From positions 2,501-66,500 of the forward strand of contig JAKOGI010002167.1 of the NCBI GenBank assembly GCA_029747015.1: a stretch of DNA of 64,000 bases, in the 5' to 3' direction. The DNA comes from Carnegiea gigantea. Its lineage: Eukaryota; Streptophyta; Magnoliopsida; Caryophyllales; Cactaceae. The notes beneath the pieces are model-generated. The model saw nothing but the letters and a program-made list of their open reading frames with translations. It was not told the DNA's origin and did not search any database. The translations under genes were made by a program, and so were the position numbers. Shown in pieces: positions 36,201 to 47,716 of the stretch (positions within the stretch are counted from its first letter, which is position 1; each line of letters begins with the position of its first letter).

Positions 36201-37595
36201 TCCAGCAAAGACTCGACCTTACCTTTTAAGTCAAGAGATTCTTTTTCTAGCTCAGTCAGTTTAGTGGAACAAGTCTCTTCTTTCATGAGTAGAGTTTCTT
36301 TAAGCACATTGATGTTTTCATGCAAGGCAAGAGTCTCTTTGTCAACTTCAAGCTTTTCTAATTTAAGGGTTTCATTTTCAAGTTCTAAATCTCGAACATC
36401 CCCTTTTAATTCAGCACATATATCCATTATATTGTACACTAATTTCTCAAGAGTTGATTTATTTAGACCACGTACCTTGTTCTTGAGTTGAGTTTAGACT
36501 ATCCGTTGACCCATCATCTGAATTAGTGTCACTCCTTGCCATGAGTGCTACATCAGCTTCCCCAGCTTCAGACCCTTCCTCATCCTCACTTGAATCTCCC
36601 CAGGCCGCGAGCATAGCTTTTGAGAACCTTTTCGCTGAGCTGCTTACACCCTGTTTCCTCCCCTGTTTTCTGGGGTGTTCGGGTTCTTGTTCTTCCTTGT
36701 ACAGTGGGCAGTTTCTCACAATGTGGTCCAGCTTACCACACTTGAAACACCCAGTGAACTGTTCCCGAGGGGTGTTCCTGGCTTTGCCGAAGTCCTTCCT
36801 TTTAATGTTTTCTTTGACTTTCTTGAAGAACTTCTTAAATTTTTGAGTCATCATGGCAATCTCCTCCTCCTCAGAATCAGAATCATCTTCTAAGGCCTTT
36901 AGTGCAAGACCTCGTTCTCTCTTTGTCTCATCTTTCTGTTGAGAATATTTCCTAAGTTCATATGTTTGGAGGTTTCCAATCAGCTCATCTAGGGTGATCT
37001 TGTTCATGTCCTTAGCTTCTTGGATGGCCGTTACTTTTGCTTCCCAAGAATGAGGTAAAATTCTTAGGATCTTCCTTACCAATTCTTCGGTGGTGAAGGA
37101 TTTTCCCAAGGATTTCAACTCATTCGTTATGTGAGTGAAGCGAGTGTACATGTCCATCACACTTTCCCGATCACCCATCTCGAACAGCTCATACTTTCTC
37201 ATAAGCAATTCAATCCGGGATTGCTTTACTTGATTGGTCCCTTCGTGAGCTACTTGCAAAGCATCCCAGATTTCTTTGGCCGACTCATATTCAGATATGC
37301 GAGTATATTCATCAGGACCTAGGCCAAAATATAGGAGTTTCTTGGCCTTGGCATTCTTCTCCATCATCTTGTAATCTTCAGCATTGAACTCCTTAGGCTC
37401 CTTGGGGATTGACTTTCCATCTTCAGTTGTTTTCTTAGGGATGAGTGGTCCATGCTTGATAAGCATCCACAACTCATAGTCCTCGGCTTGGATGTAGTTT
37501 TCCATCCTATTCTTCCACCAACTATAGTGTTGGCCATTAAAGTATGGTGGACGAGTTATGGATTGACCTTCAAGCATGCCTTGTGGAGTACTCAT
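33241..37595 (-). pseudogene. Copia gag-pol polyprotein, element B (RT core deleted)
   Basis: Starts at the ATG at 37595. Gag with zinc knuckle, protease (DSGCSRHMTG), integrase (HMDLCGPM, SDHGTEF, VVERKN) and the start of RT are recognisable. A deletion of about 719 bp, with junction near 33677 and a 2-base AC microhomology, removes RT from about the PPGFES motif through YVDD to the RNase H start. Further lesions: a +1 near 36490, a C5-to-C4 deletion near 35450, two extra T near 34430, a 1-base deletion near 33822 and a TAG near 33535. It still holds the 654-bp Gag-tail segment missing from A. This copy could move only with help. Confidence 0.87.
35822..36475 (-). other. Probable intron within copia gag-pol, also coding a Gag C-terminal domain
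   Basis: The minus-strand 5' boundary AAG/GTACGT and 3' boundary TTTTGCAG/GCTGAAG match plant splice-site consensus. CTAAC lies 19 bases before the 3' splice site. The length, 654, is a multiple of three. The segment is open in one frame and encodes a heptad-rich coiled coil (about 36400-36160) and a second zinc knuckle CFHCGKTGHYRYAC. It ends WVPKTNP then TGA, just upstream of the splice acceptor. Element A has exactly the spliced join. Unspliced RNA would give a long Gag; spliced RNA would give Gag-Pol. UGA readthrough would also keep frame. Confidence 0.7.
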
Positions 37596-37639
37596 CTTCA
37601 AGGATCTCTCAAAGGTGTTAGCTTTTCAAAGGAGAACCT

Positions 37640-37651
37640 GCTCTGATACCA
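37640..37651 (-). promoter_or_regulatory. Primer-binding site, element B (tRNA-iMet type)
   Basis: TGGTATCAGAGC on the minus strand, two bases from LTR3, identical to that of element A. Confidence 0.92.
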
Positions 37652-37653
37652 CT

Positions 37654-39152
37654 TGTTGAATTAGAGAGTACACAACCACAAGAGGGGGTGAATTGTGGTG
37701 TCTGATTTTCGCAAGTTGCTGACAAACAGTCTTAGACCCTGTTCGCACAGGTTGTTTCTGAGATAAGCAGAAGCGAAAATCCAACAAAATTGAATGCGGA
37801 AATAATGGACACAGGATTTTTACGTGGAAAACACCTCTAGCCCAACTGAGGTTAAAAACCACGACCTACCTCGTGTAGGATTTAAACACTTCACTAAACG
37901 GGCTAATCACGTTACAATAGTAACACACCTTGTTACAACTTGTAACACACGTAACCTGTCTTCCCTAAGACAAGTTACCCACGTCCAAAATCCCCTTGAT
38001 TTGGACACACACTCTACTCACTCTTGTGAAAGAAGAATGTAAAGAAAAAACACCCTATTACAATGCTTCTCAACTAAGCTAATATAGGGTACAATGAAGT
38101 CCTAGTATGCCAACTTTGAAAGCTCAATTAATTCACTCACAAGGCTCGGTTTTCTTTTCAAACGTTTTAGCTCATGAACTCAGATTTTTTCTCTTTGAAA
38201 ACCGATGTGTCCAAGATTGTAAGAAGCCGCCTTTTATAGTGCTTGGAACACAATTCATCAAATTTTTGGAAACTAAAAAATCTGAAGAATATAGAATCCT
38301 TTACCCACAAGGGATGGAAAAACTATTTATGAAATTTTTGGAAACTAAAATCCTAGAGAAAATAGAATCCTTTAGCTATAAGGGGTAAGGTGACATGAGC
38401 TAAAAACACTTCCTGAACCGTGCATAAGGCGGTGTTCTTTAGCAGCTAGCCCATGTTTTTCTCAACTACCTTATCCACTTGCCAAAAATTGGATATTCTT
38501 TTTATTCAAAAAGATTTTGCAAATTCCTGAAGATTTTTGATAACCGTTTTTTAGGGTAAAGAATAAGATACTCCATAGAAAAATCTTTCTTGCAAATCTT
38601 TGAAGAAGCTGCTCAAAATCCAAAAGATAAAAATCGTGCAAAGCAGTTTTTCGCAGCTTATTCTGGAAACACCCTGATCGCCCTGTTTCCAGGGTTGTTC
38701 TGAAGGGTGATCCGAAATATTTTCCGAAAAGCAAAACCGTTTCCAGTGAGTGGTAAATTAAAACTTTCTAATTGGCATATTAACAAGAGTCTAAAAATAT
38801 AAAACCAAATCAAATCAAGACATCTTGTTGTAACCACTAGTCATCTTGTAGAACGACTTTGCTGCAAACACTTCACAGAATATGCTTCAAACACCACACG
38901 GAACCTGTTTGTCACAGCTGCACATATCTTATGTTTCAAACACTTCTCAGGATATGCTTCAAAACACCTCACAGAACCTGTTCCTCACAGGTGTTCTTAC
39001 ATTGCTGACTTGAGTACCTGTTCTTGATAAACCATTAGTCAAGCAGTTTTAATACATTGAGAACAGCAGTAAGGTCCTGTTTGGAAAGCCTGTTTGGAGC
39101 ACCAACAACAACACTTGGATTTGTTATCATCAAAACTTTATACATTCTAACA
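37654..39152 (-). repeat. Copia LTR3 (5' LTR of element B)
   Basis: 1,499 bp with the same ends as LTR1 and LTR2. A 2-base deletion in the GAACCGCGTGC region (near 38418) is among the few differences seen. The right flank, GAGTGCG, is chromovirus coding sequence. Confidence 0.92.
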
Positions 39153-41168
39153 GAGTGCGAAGATGCCTTTTAGAAACTAAAGAAACGAATGGTGTCTGCC
39201 CCAATCCTAGTTATACCTGAGGGTAATGAAGGGTTTGTAATCTACAGCGATGCGTCCAAGATGGGACTGGGATGTGTATTAATGCAAAAGGGCAGAGTTA
39301 TCGCTTATGCCTCTCGCCAATTGAAGCCCTACGAAGAGAATTATCCAACACATGTCCTAGAATTGGTTGCGGTTGTGTTTGCCTTGAAAATCTAGAGACA
39401 TTATCTCTATAGAGTAAGGTGTGAAGTATACACTGACCACAAGAGCTTGAAATACATCTTTACTCAGAAAGAGTTAAACATGAGGCAAAGAAGATGGCTA
39501 GAACTCCTGAAGGATTATGATATGAAGATCAAATATCACCCTGGAAAGGCAAATGTGGTGGCTGACGCACTGAGTAGAAAATCCATCGGGTCTATAGCCT
39601 GTCTACTTACACAAGAAAAAAGACTCCTAAGGGAGCTTGACGTGCTACAAATAGAGGTAGTGCCGCCAGGAAATCAAGGCTACTTGGCAGCGCTTCAAAT
39701 CTCTTCGCCATTGATTGAAACGATCAAGCAACAGCAGAAGGATGACCCTGAACTTATGAAGATAAAGAAAGGCATGGAGGAAGGAAAAAATAAGGTATTT
39801 TCCATCCAAAATGAGGTACTCTGGTATGGGAATAGACTGTGTGTACCAAACATAACAGCTCTCAAGAGGGAGTTGTTAAAGGAGGCGCATAATTCCACAC
39901 TTGTTGTACACCCTGGAAGTACGAAGATGTACCATGACTTGAAAACCCATTACTGGTGGAATGACATGAAAAGGGATATCGCAGAGTATGTGGCTCGGTG
40001 CCTTACATGCCAACGGGTGAAAACCGAGTATCAGAAACCTGGAGGATTGCTACAACCCTTGCTAATTCCCGAGTGGAAATGGGAACACATCACCATGGAT
40101 TTCATGATTGGAATGCCAAAAACCATCAGACAGCATGACGATGTATGGGTTATAGTTGACAGATTGACCAAGGCCGCACACTTCCTACCCATGAAGGCCA
40201 CTTTCACCTCTGAGCAACTGACTAACCTATACATTAAGGAGATAGTTAGACTGCATGATGTGCCACTCAATATTGTATCAAATTACGATACCAAGTTTGT
40301 ATCTCGCTTCTGGCATGGTTTTCAAAGAGCAATGGGCGCAGAACTACGTTTAAGTATGGCCTTCCATCCTCAGACGGACGATCAATCTGAAAGAACCATT
40401 CAAACCTTGGAGGACATGTTGAGAGCCTGTGCACTTGATTACGCTGGAGCTTGGGATCATAACTTGTCTCTGATTGAGTTTGCGTATAATAATAGTCACC
40501 ACGCCAGTATAGGCATGGCTCCTTTCGAGGCGTTATATGGTAGGCGTTGTAGAACTCCGGTTTGTTGGAATGAAGTAGGGGAAAGGGAACCTTCCAAGGT
40601 TGACTTAATCGATCAAACGATCGGAATAATCAAGACAATCTGCAAGAGGTTGCAAGCTGCACAGAGTAGGCAAAAGAGCTATGCGGATAATAGGAGAAGG
40701 CCACTGGAGTTTGAGATTGGAGACCATTTATTTCTGAAAGTATCCCCACTTAAGGGAAGTATAAGATTTGGACAAAAAGGAAAACTAAGCCCAAGGTTCA
40801 TTGGACCGTTTGAAGTTTTGCAGAAAGTAGGATCGGTTGCGTACTGACTAGCCTTACCACCCTCATTGCAAGGCATCCACGATGTATTTCATGCATCCAG
40901 TCTCCGGAAATATGTTCCGGATCCGGATCATGTCATCCGATATGAACCCCCGCAAGTTAAGGAGAATCTCACCTATGTAGAAGAACCCATTCGGATTTTG
41001 GAGAAGACGGAAAAGAAGCTCAGAAACAGGAGCATTCCCTATGTTAAGGTGTTATGGAAACATCACGAGGTGGCAGAAGCAACTTGGGAGTTAGAAAACA
41101 AAATGCGTGAAAAATATCCCGTATTATTTTCATCAGGTGAGCAAATTTTGAGAACGAAATTCTTTTAA
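39153..41168 (+). pseudogene. Chromovirus (Tekay/Del-like) pol 3' half: RNase H, integrase, chromodomain
   Basis: Plus strand, cut on the left by copia LTR3. The RNase H starts [11 protein letters not shown] and contains [15 protein letters not shown] and [13 protein letters not shown]. The integrase has a zinc region ([17 protein letters not shown], then CLTCQRVK) and a core with MDFMIGMP. The second catalytic region reads VSNYDTKF where the family has Asp for the Asn, so it is inactive. The third is [13 protein letters not shown]. The C-terminal 41000-41140 is a chromodomain (VKVLWKHHEVAEATWE), which targets these elements to heterochromatin. Three in-frame stops occur: a TAG near 39168, a TAG at about 39394 and a TGA at 40845-40847. 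Confidence 0.88.
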
Positions 41169-41179
41169 GGGGAGGAGAG
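41167..41179 (+). promoter_or_regulatory. Polypurine tract of chromovirus
   Basis: AAGGGGAGGAGAG directly before the LTR start TGTAAGGG. It starts at the last base of the final codon region and is the expected plus-strand primer site. Confidence 0.8.
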
Positions 41180-41769
41180 TGTAAGGGCCATGGTTTCATT
41201 CTATTGCTGGCTAACTGTTTCAGTTGCTGAATTTACCAGTTGCGTTTGAATTATTGTTCGACGAAAATATTAAGTCGACTGTGTGAGTTTTTAATGATTA
41301 GTTTCATTAAAAAGAACGAGTATTTGATTAATGTTATTATTGACGTTACTTACTTAGAAAATTATCGAATCGATGCTAAACCGAGTTTTTAAAATCGTTT
41401 TTCGTTTACTTGGTCGATTCCCAAAGTTTAAACTGAAATGTTAATTGTAAGTCGTTTCAACTCGAGTTTAGCCTAACTATTAACGAGTACGGGACCAGAA
41501 TTTAGTTGAATGATGTTAATTGAGCCAAAACAAAAAAGAAAAGAAAATGGAACAAAAAGGGGGGGCAAGTTGGATCTCAGGGACCCGAGAACACCCCGAG
41601 CCCTTTCTGTCTCTCTAACTCACTCGCTCTCACTCTCATCCCACATCGAGAGTTGAAGAGAACGAACCACGCCTTATAAGCGTGGGGAAACCTCAACCCA
41701 TCGAGGCGCCTTTTGAGGACAAAACCGTGAGGGGTGCACTGGACTCAGGGTGAGCATGCCCTGGTGTGA

Positions 41770-41774
41770 GCTGT
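41770..41774. repeat. Target-site duplication GCTGT, left copy
   Basis: GCTGT directly abuts the element start TGTAAAGC. The same five bases follow the element's right end at 50030-50034. Joining across them restores the LTR phrase GTGAGCTGTGTAGCC seen in the neighbouring tandem units. Confidence 0.9.
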
Positions 41775-44088
41775 TGTAAAGCTTGTCGAGAGCTACAAAT
41801 TTAACAACTACTTCAGTTATTAAAACACTTTTTATAGCATAGAGAAGGAGGGATCGATCCACGAGGAAAGATTTTTTAAAAAAGGCTAGTCTAATCCTAA
41901 ATGATTTTACTAATCTAATTTATTAAATCTAATCTTAATAATTCTAAAATAATTAAAATCTAATGAATAAAAATCTGAAAAAACACCCAATAATGCTCCT
42001 AAATATTTCAGATTATATTCTGGAAATAAAACAGTAAAAAGTTTTCCCAAATAATCTAGAAAAATAAAATCAGAATAATAGCTGAAATTCTAATTAAAAT
42101 TCAAAACAGCAAATAATAATCAGAAAATAAATATTAAAAATGTCAAACAGTAACCTACAATATTATTCTTCAGGTATATAAGCTTATAACCCCCTCAATT
42201 GTACCCAATTAATTCCAGAAAAATCAAATCAGAAAATTACCATAGAATATCAATGCAAAATATTAAATCTGAAATTAGAAATAAAATAATCTGCATAAAT
42301 ACAAATATGAAAATAATCAAGAAAATTACCCTAATTCTAGGACAAAATTTTCTGGACTTAACAATACCTAATAATCGTGATTTAACAAATAAAATCGAAA
42401 TTTTCAGAATTAATAACCTAAAAACCTGCACATATCAATTTTCCAAAATAATTCTGAAAAATTATCAAATAACTTCCAAAAATTATGAAATTAAATATGG
42501 GCAGACTAGGACATTATATAAACCCTAGGAACTGATAAAAATCGAAAAAGAACAAAATTAACTATTTTTAGTCTAATTTCTAACAAACCGGTAATTAAAT
42601 ACTAAAACTGAATATAAATCAATCTAAAATTATAACTACTCCAAAAATCAAAATCTAAACTATCTAAAATTACCTAGACACTCCTAAAAGACTATACTTT
42701 TGGGGGGGTTCGATTGAAATTATATTGAAGCTAATAAAAATAGAACAAAAATTAACAAACTAATCAAATTAACTTTAAGCAACAAATAATGATCAAAAGT
42801 TGTTAAATTTATGAAGTATGCTTAGTATAATCTTAATCCACCATACAAATTAATATTTATCATCAACGTACGAGTTAAATTTATTCATGAGGTAAACTGT
42901 AGAAGACATCCACCAGCGGTTCTTCCCCATTTTTCCTTAGATTCTAGTTTAATTAGGTCCAGCCCTCATATAAACCCTACTAGTTTTGATAACCCTCACA
43001 CCAGTGTAAGAATATAATCAAACTAGAGCATTAAGAATTAGAAAACATCATTTAACAATTTGTAATCAATTTACCAGCAAATCGATTTAACAAAGATCTA
43101 AAGCGATTACCTAATTAAAAGAGATGGGTTTGAGCCATCTATGATTAATTAGGGTGATACCTAAGTCTAAAAGACTATAACTTTTACGTATTATAGTCTT
43201 CTAAACTATCAATCGAAATTGTATTTAATCAACTAGCATGTATTCTAATCGATTTAACACAAATATCATAAACGATAAACGCTAATCGCTATAGAATCAT
43301 GAATATGAATCAACTAGGCAATAAAGCATAAAACTTGCTTCAAAATATAAATTTCGCATGGCTTCAAGGAAATTATACTAAGCGCAAAAAAAATTACTCA
43401 CTCATGTTAAAAATTAAATCACAAATAACCAAAAGGTTCATGTTTAATAATTAACTAACAAAAAAATAAAACCAAAATAAAATATACTAAACACAAAGAA
43501 AAAGAAGAGGCTTAATGTGTGACGATTGATGGGGAGTGGAGGAGATTGATTAGCCGAGAGGTTTTCTTAATGGTATGAGGAGATGAGATTGATGGAGTTA
43601 GATGATGATGCGGAGGATGAAATGGAAGATGTCGTGGAGCGTGGGTTAGTGGGAGAAGAAGATAGATGATGATGGTGATGGGGTTGTTGAAGAGGTGATG
43701 GAGTGATGGAGGTGCGTGTAAGGGGTTAGACGATGGGTGATATATATATATAGAAAGGAAAGGAGGTGTGTGATTAGGGTTGGTAATTAGAGTTTCCTTC
43801 TTCCTTTCTTCCTTAGATTTCTTCTCCCTCAAGACTTCTAACTCTTCATCAACTCTTGAAATCCTAACCCAATTAAATAATTATGGAAATAATATTCTCC
43901 ATAATTATTATTTTTGGACCGTCTTGTAGCCAAGTGTGTAAAACCCGAGCTTCTACGTCCTCTCTTCTCCTCTTTATTAAATTAATCCTAACCCTGAAAA
44001 ATATATAAAACAAAACAAATTAAACGAAATAATATATATAATATACTTAAAATAATTATAAAAATAATGCATGATTTTTGACTTAACA
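41775..44088 (-). repeat. 3' LTR of gag-protease element
   Basis: Plus-strand ends TGTAAAGCTTG and GACTTAACA. AT-rich, with a ...GATGATGG-type purine region at 43540-43740 and a TATATATATAT at about 43740. Several matching short indels and substitutions distinguish it from the right LTR. Confidence 0.92.
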
Positions 44089-45316
44089 AATTCCCCCACG
44101 CTTAGACTTTGGACGTCCTCGTGCAAAGAAATCTTAGACTCGACCTAAAAACTTGCCCTCTTTCTTTATTATAAAGTCATGCATAACTATGATGTTCATA
44201 CTGGCTTTGGCTTGCTTTAGAAAAACAGTTTTACTGAATTAATTAGTTTTTTTTTTTTCTTCAATGAGTGAATACATGCTAAACATCCAACTATCCTTAG
44301 AGAGTTTGTTCATCAGCCTCATAACATTTTCATAATGAAGTAGCAAGATTAATAATTATTCATCTCTTTTTGATTATGCATACACCAATCAAGAGGTCGA
44401 GAAAGAATTTAAGATGGAAAAATTTGGGTATGGTCTGGCTATAGAGACAATTGAACTAGGTAGAATAACTTCATTAAATTTGATCCTAAACTTGCCTTGT
44501 ATTTATTTTCCTCTTCTTCTTTTATTCAAACTCCACTTGTGCACATATTCGAGGCCCATATAGGGTCTTAGAAATTAAACACTCCCTGCCTCTCACTCAC
44601 CCGAATAGAGGTGCTGGAGCAAATAATTCATTCTCATCTTCTTATTTCCTCATTTTATTGGCTCACTAGTATGGGAAGTAAGCTTTCCAGTGGCAGTATT
44701 GCCTCAAAGGGTAACACCCAGTAGCGCATGCCTCAAAGGGGTACTTATCATTCTCAACTTTGACTCTCTTTTCTCTTTTATTCCTTTTTCATAGATGAAA
44801 AATAGACAAGTAAAATCACAATTTTAATAAGTTATTCAACTAATTCAATAGTCTAGGAGATGGCCAGGTCATTTGATTACCTTTGAATCGGATATATTAC
44901 ATGACGAAATAAGATGGATAATCAAGAGAGTTACTCATTAAAAAGATGTATGAGGATCAACTCCAACTTCTCTAAAGAATAGCTATTATGCCTAGAAGTC
45001 TTCACTTATAAAAGAATAAACTGCAAAATAGCTAATAAATTTTTTTTTTTCCTAAACAAGCAAGCCTAGCATAAACTCACATCATGCATTAGTTATAAGA
45101 AAAGATTTTTTTTTTGATTTTCTATTTTTTTTTAAGAATAAAAACTACAGGAATTAAATGCAGAATGGACCCCCCCACACTTAATTCATGCATTGTCCCT
45201 AATGCATGCAAAAAGATGAAAATAATGAAAATAAAAGCAAAATTAAATGGATACTTCCCTAAAAATGTTAGGTTGCCTCCCAACCAGCGCCTTTGTTTAT
45301 AGTCGTTGACTCGACT
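44089..45316 (-). other. Non-coding 3' internal region with CCTTTGAGGCA repeats
   Basis: No gene. At about 44682-44750 the minus strand carries two copies of a motif, CCCTTTGAGGCA followed by GC-ACTGG, with GTGTTACC between them. This is nearly the same as a three-copy version in the 50-64 kb array. The region ends with the polypurine tract at the LTR. Confidence 0.7.
45271..45285 (-). promoter_or_regulatory. Hairpin downstream of protease stop
   Basis: GGTTG/CAACC arms around GGAGG, about 30 bases after the stop codon. This GGTTGGGAGGCAACC box is a recurrent post-pol feature in Athila-type elements and is analogous in place to the hairpins of the other gypsy elements here. Confidence 0.5.
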
Positions 45317-47587
45317 TCATGAAACTTCTAGATCCTCTAGTTGGATCTCTTCCAATAATTTAGCATTAATCTGGTAAGGCACTTTTTGAAACTCAGCATG
45401 ATCAAGACTCTTAGTAAGCACAGTCAAAGATTCATCTTCGTTGGACAAGTCATAAATATTTTGGGGCAACTCATCAATAACATCAAGTGCATATACGTAA
45501 TTCACATCAGCAGGGAATCTCATGGCATCAAAAATATTAAATTTAATCATTTCACCATCAAATTCCATAGTTAATGTTCCTTCATGCACATCAATTTTAG
45601 TTCTAGCTGTTTTCAAAAATGGTCTGCCAAGTAAGATGGGAATATCATGACATGCATCACCCATGTTCATCACATAAAAATCAGCAGGAAATACAAGTTC
45701 ATTTACTTGGACTAAGATATCCTCTAACACTCCATCTGGGAGAATACTGCTCCTATCAGCTAATTGAATCACTATACCAGTTTTCTTTAATTTGCCTAGG
45801 TTCAGTTTGTCATAAACGGATCTAGGCATAACATTAATAGAGGCACCTAAATCAAGCATAGCTTTATCAAAGAAAAGGTTTCCTATTTTGCAAGGAACAG
45901 AAAACACACCAAGGTTTTTACACTTAGGGGGAAGTTTTCTTTGAAAAACAGCAGACACATTTTCCCCTACACTTATCTTCTCATTACCAATGAGCTTCCT
46001 CTTGGTAGTGCATAATTCTTTTAAGAACTTAGCATAACGAGGCACCTGTTTAATGGCATCAAGGAGAGGTATATTAATTTCTACCTTCCTTAATGTCTCT
46101 AAGATCTCTTGGTTAGCCTCATTCACCTTAGAAGTAGGGTTCTAAATCTACTAGGAAAGGATGAAATTGGTTTATAAGGTTCTCTTTTCTTCTCTCCTAT
46201 TTTCTTAGTAGTTTGATTAGAATTAGTGTCTAACTTTGGTACAGCCCCTTTAATCTCTAACTTAGGTTCTAATTCTCTACTCTTCCTAGGTTCTTTTAAC
46301 TCTTCCCTACTCCTAATTGTTATGGCACTAACATTCTCTTTAGGGTTAGGGTAAGGCTGAGATGGTAACTTATTTTGCATTTGAGCCTGCAGGTTGCTAA
46401 CTATGATATCAGTTGCAGTCTGTTTCTCTTGAACCTGCTTAAGAGTTGTCTCCAAAATCTAGAACCTATCATCCATCTTCTTGAGGATTTGTTCTAGTAG
46501 AAAGTTGGTCCTATCCTGATTAGAAGGTTGATGAGAGGGTTGGTTAGAACCAGGTGGATTAGGCTTAGGGCTGTACCTAAGATTAGGGTGGTCTCTCCAT
46601 CCTTCATTATAAGTATTCGAATAGGGATCATACCTCCTTTGATCTTGGTTAGAGTAAAGAGCATTAACATTACCTTCTTGTAGAGTAGGACATGCATTAG
46701 TAGAATGCCCCTCTAGACAACAAATATCACATATTACTACTTTTTGAATACCCCCAGTAATAATCTTATTTAACATAGCAGTAATGTGAGATAACTAATT
46801 CTCTAGAGATGAACTAGAACATATCTCATTTACCCTTTTAACTTGTGAGTCCCTAGTACCAAACTGCTGAGTATTTTGGGCCATTAAATTAAATAGATTT
46901 CTAGCATCAGCTGGTGTTTTATTAACCAGAGCCCCCACTAGCAGCATCAACTATATTACAATCCATAGGAAGCAAACCCTGATAAAAATATTGAATCAAT
47001 AGTTGTTCAGTTATTTGATGTTAGGGACAACTAGCACATAACTTATTAAATCTTTCCCAGTGCTCACAAAAGGTTTCCCCATTCATTTGTTTGATTCCAC
47101 ATATTTCTTTCCTAATAGATCCAATACGGGATGAAGGAAAAAACTTTTCTAGAAATGATTTATACAATGCAGTCCATGTAGAAAAAGATCCAGCAGGCAT
47201 ATAATATAACCAGTCCTTAGCATTACCAAGCAAAGAAAAGAGAAAAGCCCTTAGTCTAATTTGGTCCTCAGGGATTCCTTCAGGCACCATAGCAGAGTAG
47301 GTAATAAGGAATTCACTAATGTGTCTATAGGAATTCTCTCCAGCCAATCCACGAAACTTAGGTAATAAATTAATAAATCCTGAGTTTAATTTCAAAGGCT
47401 TATCTAAAACAGCATAAGTAATGGACATTGGTTGGGTTTCTGAGTTAGGAGCAGTAAGTTCTCGAAGAGTAGACATACTTACCTCTTTAATCCTAAAACT
47501 TATTAGGTTAGACTGACTCTCTTTGTTTTTAGCTTTCAATGCTTGTTCCTTGTTCTCTTCAATTGCCTTACCACTCCTTAATTTCAT
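45317..47587 (-). pseudogene. Gag-protease polyprotein of Athila-like element
   Basis: Chosen start MKLRSGKAIEE at 47587, about 100 bases after the PBS. The Gag core runs to 47021 (GFINLLPKFRGLAGEN, LSLLGNAKDWLYYMPAGSFSTW). The zinc knuckle CDICCLEGHSTNAC lies near 46720. Protease at 46126-45317 has the active site DLGASINVMP, flap IQLADRSSILPDGVLEDILVQV and ILLGRPFL, all canonical. Breaks: a TAA at about 47022, a frameshift near 46930, a TAG in SLEN/LSH near 46798, a TAG near 46457 and a frameshift near 46140. Nothing like RT follows the stop at 45317. In autonomous relatives Gag packages the RNA and the protease cuts the polyprotein. Confidence 0.83.
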
Positions 47588-47693
47588 ACACTCCTTGAAA
47601 TCTAAAAAGAATAGAATCAAAAAACTAGAGTTATAATAAAACAAACAAAAGTAGCAAAATTAAATAGAAGTAAACTAGCAATTTAATTTTCTT

Positions 47694-47711
47694 TCCCCGG
47701 CAACGGCGCCA
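47694..47711 (-). promoter_or_regulatory. Primer-binding site, tRNA-Asp type
   Basis: TGGCGCCGTTGCCGGGGA on the minus strand, five bases from the 5' LTR. Perfect match to the classical Athila-type PBS. Confidence 0.93.
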
Positions 47712-47716
47712 AAATT

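Larger units (their letters stand above)
20004..39152 (-). mobile_element. Tandem pair of Sirevirus-like Ty1/copia elements sharing one LTR
   Basis: Order on the plus strand: LTR1 (20004-21508), internal A, LTR2 (28861-30365), internal B, LTR3 (37654-39152). Each LTR runs from TGTTGAATTAG to TTCTAACA on the plus strand. Both internals carry, in minus-strand order, PBS for tRNA-iMet, gag-protease-integrase-RT-RNase H, a third ORF, and two polypurine tracts. The Sirevirus-like label comes from the extra ORF after pol, the multiple polypurine tracts, the LTR size and the PBS. The two outer flanks are unrelated (gypsy protease left, chromovirus RNase H right) and there is no target duplication. 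Confidence 0.88.

Noticed and set aside
36099..36491. 130-codon plus-strand ORF opposite the Gag-tail segment
   Set aside because: Antisense shadow of the coiled-coil coding sequence; Glu/Leu codons read as Phe/Ser/Lys on the other strand.
19999..39157. Target-site duplication for the copia chain
   Set aside because: Flanking pentamers are GCTCT and GAGTG, which do not match, and the flanks belong to different elements.
42199..42528. ORFs of about 110-128 codons in both 2.3-kb LTRs (also at 48082-48468)
   Set aside because: Asn/Lys/Ile-rich chance frames in AT-rich LTR DNA. They differ by indels between the two LTRs and match no known family.
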